This document shows positions 62,283 to 64,000 of a stretch of 64,000 nucleotides of DNA, piece by piece. Source of the stretch: Bacillota bacterium (GTDB lineage Bacteria; Bacillota; Clostridia; Lachnospirales; Lachnospiraceae). Position 1 is the first letter of the stretch. Every line of letters begins with the position of its first letter. The stretch covers positions 124,001 to 188,000 of the forward strand of contig JAEZFK010000005.1 in assembly GCA_023437715.1 (NCBI GenBank), read 5' to 3'. Below the pieces are notes generated by a model that had not been told where the DNA came from, made no database searches, and was given only the letters and a program-made list of their open reading frames with translations. The translations under genes and the position numbers were made by a program.

Positions 62283-64000
62283 ATGTCTAACTATCGAAGA
62301 CTAATCTCATATATTTATGCCTACGAAGGCGGGATCAAAGGAAAAAACATCGGATTTGCCAAGATAGAGACGAGAGGCATCCAGTGCAAAATTACGGTCA
62401 GTGCCAAAAGAATCTATGTGGGCGGCAATGACATTGGAGTATACTTATTGGCCGGAGATCAGGAAATATTCCTGGGAAATATTTTTGTACGGGGAGGTTC
62501 CGGTGAATTCCGGACCACGGTATCTGCAAATGATGTAGAGCGTTCCGGCATCAGCATGGACCAGTGCTTCGGACTGACCATCCATGACGTAAAGAGTACA
62601 TGGCGTTCCTATACGACCATATGGGAAGACGCGGTTGCCCACGCCGCAGAAGTGGATTTGGAAAACGCAATTTCCGCTTCCAGGGACAAAGCCCAGACTG
62701 AGATTTCAGAAGAGCAGATAAAAAGAGCTGTGAAGGAAATCGAAGAGGAATTCCCCCTGGAGACCGATGTACCAAAAACCTTTATTGAAAAATCAGAGGC
62801 TCATACCGAATCCATCCGGACGGAACAGGAGCCGGTGGAAAGGGAAAATCTCCAGGTACAGGCGGAAAGCGGGGAAACATCCGGCAAAAGCCTTGTACAT
62901 GAGGGGACGGCAAGCGAAGAACCGGTTCTCAGGGAAACGGCAAGCGAGGAACCGGTACTCAGGGAAATGGCAAGCGAAGAACCAGTCCCCGGGGAGATGA
63001 CAGATGAGGAACCGGCTCTCAAAGAGATGGCAAGTGAAGAACCGGTCCTTAGGGAGATGACAAGTGAGGAATCGACCGTTAAGGACGCAGTAAGTGAGGA
63101 AACGGCAAGCAGAAGCGTAATAAGTGAAGAAATAAATAAAGACGCAATAAGCGAGGCAACCACAGGGGAAAGACTGCTGAACAGCAATCCGGCCCGGGGA
63201 GATCTGGCTGGCGAAAGCCTGCCTGACGAAAATCCGGCAAGCGGAGAAAAGATTGCTGAAGCGCTGAACGAAGAGGCCTTGCCTGATGAGGAATCGGTAG
63301 AAGCATCGACTGGAACTCTGTACAGCGGGAACACTGTAAATGAGGACCTGGCCGGTGAAATCCTGAATAGCAGGGAACCGGTAAATGAACACCCGGCTGG
63401 CGAGCACCTGCTGCACAGCGAGGAATCAGTAAATGAAGAATTGACTGGCGGAAACTCACACAGTGAGCAGCCCGTAAATGAGAATACAGGCGGTAATAAT
63501 CTGGTATATGGTGAGAAATCAATTAGTGAAGAATCAGTTAGTGAGGAATCAGTCAATGAGAAGTTAGCCAGCGAGGAATCAGCCGGTGGAGAACCTGTCA
63601 TCGAAGCTCGGACCAGTGATGGGGCAGGTCCTGAAAATCTGGAATGGAACAAGCAGGATGAGCCGGAACAGCCGGTAAGCTCCTCGAGAGCATTCGCATC
63701 TGCGGAAACTCCGCCTCAGGCTCCGTTTTCTCCAACCACAGGCCCGGTACCGGAAAGAAGACCATTACCCCGCCAGTTCATGTCAGGATGGAGACAAAGG
63801 AACCAGCCGTCAGCAGCCAGAACAATGCCAGCGGGCCAGCCCCTGCCTCGTCCAGCAGCCCAGGGAGTACCGCCAGTCGGCCAGCCGCTTCCCCGTCCGG
63901 CAGTGACGCCAATGGGTCAGCCCCTGCCTCGCCCGGCGGCTCAGGGAACCCCGCCAACCATCCAGCCTCTGCCGCATCCGGCGGCCGCTGAACCATTTGC
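62283..64000 (+). CDS. repeat-rich Lachnospiraceae protein, 3' truncated by window
   Basis: The open frame runs from ATG 62283 to the window edge (over 570 residues). The N-terminal ~135 residues form a compact domain (SNYRRLISYIYAYEGGIKGKN...ITVSAKRIYVGGNDIGVYLL...FRTTVSANDVERSGISMDQC) that I associate with uncharacterised Lachnospiraceae proteins. Then comes a very long acidic repeat region (SEEPVLRE-type), and then a Pro-rich region with GQPLPRPA repeats. No signal peptide is visible. AAAGGAG precedes ATG. The C-terminal domain lies outside the window. Confidence 0.85.
   Translation, partial: MSNYRRLISYIYAYEGGIKGKNIGFAKIETRGIQCKITVSAKRIYVGGNDIGVYLLAGDQEIFLGNIFVRGGSGEFRTTVSANDVERSGISMDQCFGLTIHDVKSTWRSYTTIWEDAVAHAAEVDLENAISASRDKAQTEISEEQIKRAVKEIEEEFPLETDVPKTFIEKSEAHTESIRTEQEPVERENLQVQAESGETSGKSLVHEGTASEEPVLRETASEEPVLREMASEEPVPGEMTDEEPALKEMASEEPVLREMTSEESTVKDAVSEETASRSVISEEINKDAISEATTGERLLNSNPARGDLAGESLPDENPASGEKIAEALNEEALPDEESVEASTGTLYSGNTVNEDLAGEILNSREPVNEHPAGEHLLHSEESVNEELTGGNSHSEQPVNENTGGNNLVYGEKSISEESVSEESVNEKLASEESAGGEPVIEARTSDGAGPENLEWNKQDEPEQPVSSSRAFASAETPPQAPFSPTTGPVPERRPLPRQFMSGWRQRNQPSAARTMPAGQPLPRPAAQGVPPVGQPLPRPAVTPMGQPLPRPAAQGTPPTIQPLPHPAAAEPF
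62907..63086 (+). repeat. six 30-bp coding tandem repeats
   Basis: Units begin at 62907, 62937, 62967, 62997, 63027 and 63057. Each encodes ten residues of the form (T/M)ASEEPVLRE; later units are more degenerate. Looser SEESV-type copies continue to about 63590. In frame, with no spacers. Confidence 0.9.
63832..63990 (+). repeat. proline-rich coding repeats GQPLPRPA
   Basis: At least four copies of (G/I)QPLP(R/H)PA with linkers of 4-7 residues lie at the right edge of the window. They continue the unstructured part of the same protein and may bind SH3-like or other partners. Confidence 0.8.

Noticed and set aside
62907..63086. CRISPR array
   Set aside because: The 30-bp repeats are contiguous, in frame and degenerate, with no spacers and no cas genes.
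62801..63652. long minus-strand frames opposite the repeat-rich protein
   Set aside because: The repeats keep several frames open; the Ser/Leu-rich products are low-complexity mirrors of the plus-strand repeats.

Overview
The window looks like chromosome of an anaerobic, endospore-forming Firmicute of the Lachnospiraceae (Clostridium cluster XIVa). The nearest guess is the Lacrimispora / Clostridium saccharolyticum group; the family is fairly secure, the genus is inference. Support comes from the spore genes (spoVG, spmB, a GerMN-type lipoprotein), the glgC/glgD pair, meso-DAP dehydrogenase, a T-box metG leader, strong AGGAGG ribosome sites, sigma-A promoters with 17-18 nt spacers, and a Gram-positive Tad/Flp pilus operon. 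No rRNA, tRNA, insertion sequence, prophage or CRISPR array was seen. Several genes start at an internal codon with a well-placed ribosome site, and those starts are the ones given here.

Layout. 1-3.4 kb: tail of an unknown gene, then an alpha-glucoside PTS permease with a GH4 6-phospho-alpha-glucosidase. 3.5-5.8 kb (minus): a three-gene SPFH / zinc-ribbon membrane cassette. 6.3-7.0 kb: queT behind a probable preQ1-I riboswitch. 7.1-8.0 kb: a duplicated-domain protein of unknown function. 8.3-13.3 kb: murC, then DnaA boxes in two tandem pairs flanking an AT-rich stretch, then dnaD, a DnaC-like helicase loader and prs. 13.5-17.9 kb (minus): SbcC/SbcD-like pair and asnS. 18.1-26 kb: glgC-glgD, spoVG, ddh, a DUF3783 gene and a heterodimeric ABC exporter. 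26.1-31 kb (minus): a kinase-like protein, glgB, a GH13 amylase, a DUF2508 gene and an ArsR regulator.

31.2-42 kb is the main accessory block: one Tad/Flp pilus operon driven from a TTGACA promoter with a long GT-rich, repeat-bearing leader. It encodes two prepilin peptidases, TadZ, TadA, TadB, a TadC with a large extracellular Ig-like insert, the Flp pilin, a large TadG/DUF5702-like protein, a TadE-like protein ending in two Cys/His modules, a second TadE-like pilin and an FHA protein.

42-64 kb is mostly housekeeping and cell-envelope genes: rhomboid, HIT protein, ECF sigma, murG, an ArsC/Spx-like protein, spmB, a MarR regulator, a GerMN lipoprotein, a DUF885 lipoprotein, T-box-controlled metG, TraX-like, tatD, rsmA, a membrane-anchored oleate hydratase, a DUF436 protein, a second HIT protein, a hemerythrin, an ABC-2 exporter operon and nagB. 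Between nagB and the exporter operon is a complete small transcription unit (promoter, ribosome site, 50-codon ORF, terminator). The window ends inside a long repeat-rich Lachnospiraceae protein.

The observations most worth following are the 50-codon unit upstream of the ABC-2 exporter, the DnaA-box array upstream of dnaD, and the unusual domain fusions and repeat leader of the Tad operon.
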